NCBI GenBank assembly: GCA_963803155.1
Contig: CAWDMN010000030.1
Span: 1 to 64,000 of the forward strand
From: CAWDMN01 sp963803155
GTDB lineage: Bacteria; Acidobacteriota; Terriglobia; Versatilivoradales; Versatilivoraceae
Reading direction: 5' to 3'
DNA: 64,000 nt
A model generated the notes under the pieces. That model searched no databases and was not told the DNA's origin. It saw nothing but the letters and a program-made list of their open reading frames with translations. Made by a program: the position numbers and the translations under genes. The first letter of the stretch is position 1. The number at the start of each line of letters is the position of its first letter. Positions 61,904-64,000 of the stretch are shown here, one piece after another.

Positions 61904-62404
61904 GTTCCCTCCTTGCCATCGCATTCATAAAACACGAGGTCAACCTGCCGTGCCGCAAAACAATATGCTTTTTAGGCTGTTGCTTGTGCCATTTCAATAT
62001 GGGGTGCGAGTTTTCAGGCCTCCTAAAAAAATCGCATGAATGGAGGCGGGGCGCCCTCGCCCCGTCTGAGTCTGCAAAGCGTGCTGAGAGGGCCTGAGGG
62101 CAGGCAGCCTCCATCATCCCATTTTCATTCTCTTGGTGTGTCAGCCACGCTGGCATGCGCAGCCCCTATGAAATCCCGCAAATCTGGAATTTGATTAAAT
62201 CTTAACATGGAGGTAAGGGGCCAGCAAACTCCCGTTATGATTTCTTCAAACTAACACCATCCAAGAGCACCATCAGTTAATGTGGATAGGGGATATACCT
62301 TTCCAGGCATGGATGTGACATTTTTTATGCGCTGTCCGGAAAGGACAAATCACAGTAGGCCTGAAAGAGCGAGCTAACCGAAATCCAACACCGTGTGAAC
62401 TTTT
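61904..62404. other. intergenic region with structured repeats
   Basis: Contains a GC-rich palindromic block (62040-62114; TGGAGGC/GCCTCCA ends, inner CGGGGC/GCCCCG) and leader repeat A copy 4 (62121-62157). No gene was recognised. Promoter of the Rieske operon is expected here. Confidence 0.5.
62121..62157 (-). repeat. dispersed leader repeat A, copy 4 (distal end only)
   Basis: ATTTTCATTCTCTTGGTGTG followed by TCAGCCACGCTGGCATG matches 5776-5812 at 33 of 37 positions. The GACGCGCGA hairpin and the CCCAATTTTGATTTTCTAGG end are absent; a different GC-rich palindrome lies next to it. Confidence 0.6.
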
Positions 62405-64000
62405 TTAACACAGGGAGTCACGAGTTTCCGCGATATCTTTGATCCTGCACAAAGAGTGATTCCAGAGAACATCATGGACAAATCCCGGAAAGAGGCGCCG
62501 GAAGACTGTCCAATACAAGCGCCTCAACAATCCCACTCCCCGTGGCATGTTAAAGGCAACATAGATGGAGAGAATAAAAACACCTTCCCGCTTCTTCTTG
62601 ATATCGAAAATCAGAACCCCGCCTGAGGCAAATCCATCTTGCACTCTATAGAGGATATACTCTTCCCGTAAAAAATTCTCCAGCATCAGACTGAAGTCAA
62701 CAAAATGAAAAGTCGTTTCGTAACGAATGGTTGTGCCAATGGCATTCGGCTGGCCATGACTTCGTCGAATCCGCACCCAGCGCGGCCGAAAATATTCCAT
62801 ACCTTGCGCGCCAAACTGTTCCAATTGCCTGAGGATTTGTGCTTTCTCCGTCTTGATTTGAATGGAGTACATTCTTTCAAAATCCATAGCCCCGTTCAAT
62901 TCACTCAAATTCAGCTCCCGTTTGACTTCTTGCCGCTTGGCTTCCAATTCTTCACGATAGACACCCGTTGGATATCTGCCGAAATCCGTCCACTTTAATC
63001 CGAAGAGGGCTTCAGTGAAATAATTTCTCCCCGTGATCAATATCCCTCCCGCCAATATGGCCCACAAATTGGCGGGATGAACCATTGAGAAAAAAATACT
63101 TTGATAAGTGTCATCTCCCGCCGCAATTCGCCAAAGCAAATTTTCCAATCGACGTTGCGAACCTGCTTTCATTTTTCTTTCCGTGAGAACGGCCTGATAC
63201 AAAATGCGGCTTAAAATGGGATGACTGAATGCCACGCGATTGGTCCAAAAAACGAATCGCCCAAAACGATTGTCCGTTGTGAACTTTCGAATCGCCGGCC
63301 AATAATGATTTCTAAGGCTCCGCTGGTCTAGTCCGTGTTTGAGCATACACTCCACGAGTGCGCTGGCCGTTTGATATGCGGACAAAATGCCATCCTTATA
63401 GAGACGTGCGACGGCCAAATCGCCAATGACTGCAACCCGGCGCCCGTAAGGGTGGCCGGCGGTTCCAACCGTCATATTCGGGCTGCAAAGACAGACAGTC
63501 CCGAGTTCGAGATTGCGTGGCAAAAGGCGTTTGATGTGGGGCAATTGCAGGAGCCGCTTGATGATGGAAAGGTAGTCAGAAGGATGCGCTGCGTCAACAC
63601 AAGGCCCCAACAAGGAAACGGTGATGAATTCCCCTTTTGAAATAAAAGAGGCGGTCTCAATTTCAAGCTCCGCGGCGCCATACTGAATGAAATAAACTTC
63701 TCCAATGAGATCAGATAAAGTTCCTTTGAGAGGTCGAAGTTCAAAAATCAAGGTTCGGCGAACCAAGGGCGGAGTAAAACCAGGGATCAAGCCCTCGAGA
63801 ACTTTAACCAAGGGATGTTTGTCCGCCGTCACTCCAGCGGTTGGATTGACCCCACCGGCAAATACGACAAAATCCGCCTCCATCAGAAGCTTGGGCTGAT
63901 CGTTTTCACCGGCAGCTCTCACGTGAACGATCGGGCGACCTACAGTGGAATATGTAACTTGGTATACCTCGCCACTCAATATTTTGGCGCCTTCGGCAAC
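62405..64000 (-). CDS. FAD-dependent oxidoreductase, partial (N-terminus outside window)
   Basis: At least 530 residues; the frame is open to the window edge (VAEGAKILSGEVYQVTY), so the TTG at 63979 is not the start. The visible part resembles the substrate-binding and C-terminal parts of geranylgeranyl-reductase-like FAD proteins: FVVFAGGVNPTAG, then HPYGRRVAVIGDLAVARLYK with GDLA near FAD, and a long C-terminal extension (about 170 residues) of unknown type. The dinucleotide motif GxGxxG must lie outside the window, so family assignment is moderate. Membrane-associated helices are possible near ANLWAILAGGILITG. Confidence 0.7.
   Translation of the reverse strand, partial: VAEGAKILSGEVYQVTYSTVGRPIVHVRAAGENDQPKLLMEADFVVFAGGVNPTAGVTADKHPLVKVLEGLIPGFTPPLVRRTLIFELRPLKGTLSDLIGEVYFIQYGAAELEIETASFISKGEFITVSLLGPCVDAAHPSDYLSIIKRLLQLPHIKRLLPRNLELGTVCLCSPNMTVGTAGHPYGRRVAVIGDLAVARLYKDGILSAYQTASALVECMLKHGLDQRSLRNHYWPAIRKFTTDNRFGRFVFWTNRVAFSHPILSRILYQAVLTERKMKAGSQRRLENLLWRIAAGDDTYQSIFFSMVHPANLWAILAGGILITGRNYFTEALFGLKWTDFGRYPTGVYREELEAKRQEVKRELNLSELNGAMDFERMYSIQIKTEKAQILRQLEQFGAQGMEYFRPRWVRIRRSHGQPNAIGTTIRYETTFHFVDFSLMLENFLREEYILYRVQDGFASGGVLIFDIKKKREGVFILSIYVAFNMPRGVGLLRRLYWTVFRRLFPGFVHDVLWNHSLCRIKDIAETRDSLC

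Overview
The window looks like a chromosomal segment of a member of the Acidobacteriota, probably from a metagenome-derived or environmental genome. The main taxonomic clues are a 1200-residue Oar-like TonB-dependent receptor with an N-terminal carboxypeptidase-regulatory-like domain (51038-54640), a stand-alone MacB/FtsX-type permease of the acidobacterial duplicated orphan permease kind (46366-48813), SBBP-repeat and YXWGXW-repeat secreted proteins, and many structured intergenic repeats. No rRNA, tRNA, CRISPR array or phage module was seen.

Layout. 0-4.2 kb: an SBBP-repeat surface protein split by a one-base frameshift. 4.2-16.3 kb: a DODA-type extradiol dioxygenase, an exported SRPBCC protein, a PH-like membrane protein, then large exported enzymes (prolyl oligopeptidase, M16 peptidase, GH2 glycosidase, nucleoside-hydrolase-like protein). 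A family of hairpin-rich intergenic repeats sits directly in front of several of these genes. 16.7-22.8 kb: two divergent hybrid histidine kinases, one with an apparent frameshift at its N-terminus. 23.2-32.6 kb: a long co-directional arsenic-resistance locus (arsR, arsC, arsM, acr3, thioredoxin-like, ArsF-like, OsmC, GcvH-like lipoyl carrier, two DGC-domain proteins, second OsmC, ArsG-like permease, ferredoxin) with an IS3-type element inserted before the last gene. 33.3-42.5 kb: a secreted Cys-rich protein, a 1169-residue membrane protein of unknown function, pgi, an IS110 remnant truncated by a MITE-like element, and a YXWGXW protein. 43-56.9 kb: a carbohydrate-type locus bounded by two paralogous FCD-type GntR regulators that share promoter/operator-like sequence; it holds two glycoside-hydrolase-like secreted proteins, the permease, the TonB receptor and a sugar isomerase/epimerase. 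57-59.1 kb: an AT-rich Tat-signal gene lying between partly direct, partly inverted repeats, which looks horizontally acquired. 59.1-61.9 kb: Rieske / cytochrome b / nonaheme cytochrome c operon, an alternative complex III-like quinol oxidoreductase. 62.4-64 kb: the C-terminal part of a FAD-dependent oxidoreductase that runs off the window.

The most interesting unit is the arsenic locus. A stand-alone lipoyl-carrier protein (no gcvT/gcvP nearby), two OsmC paralogues, two DGC-domain putative metal-binding proteins and a ferredoxin are packed, partly with overlapping reading frames, behind classical arsR-arsC-arsM-acr3 genes and together with ArsF/ArsG-like genes. This suggests an uncharacterised dithiol/redox branch of arsenic handling. 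A lipoyl dithiol is a natural As(III) ligand, but that role is inference. Secondary points of interest are the repeat families, the shared GntR promoter box, and single-base deletions in six-base homopolymers that split two genes and could be sequencing artefacts.
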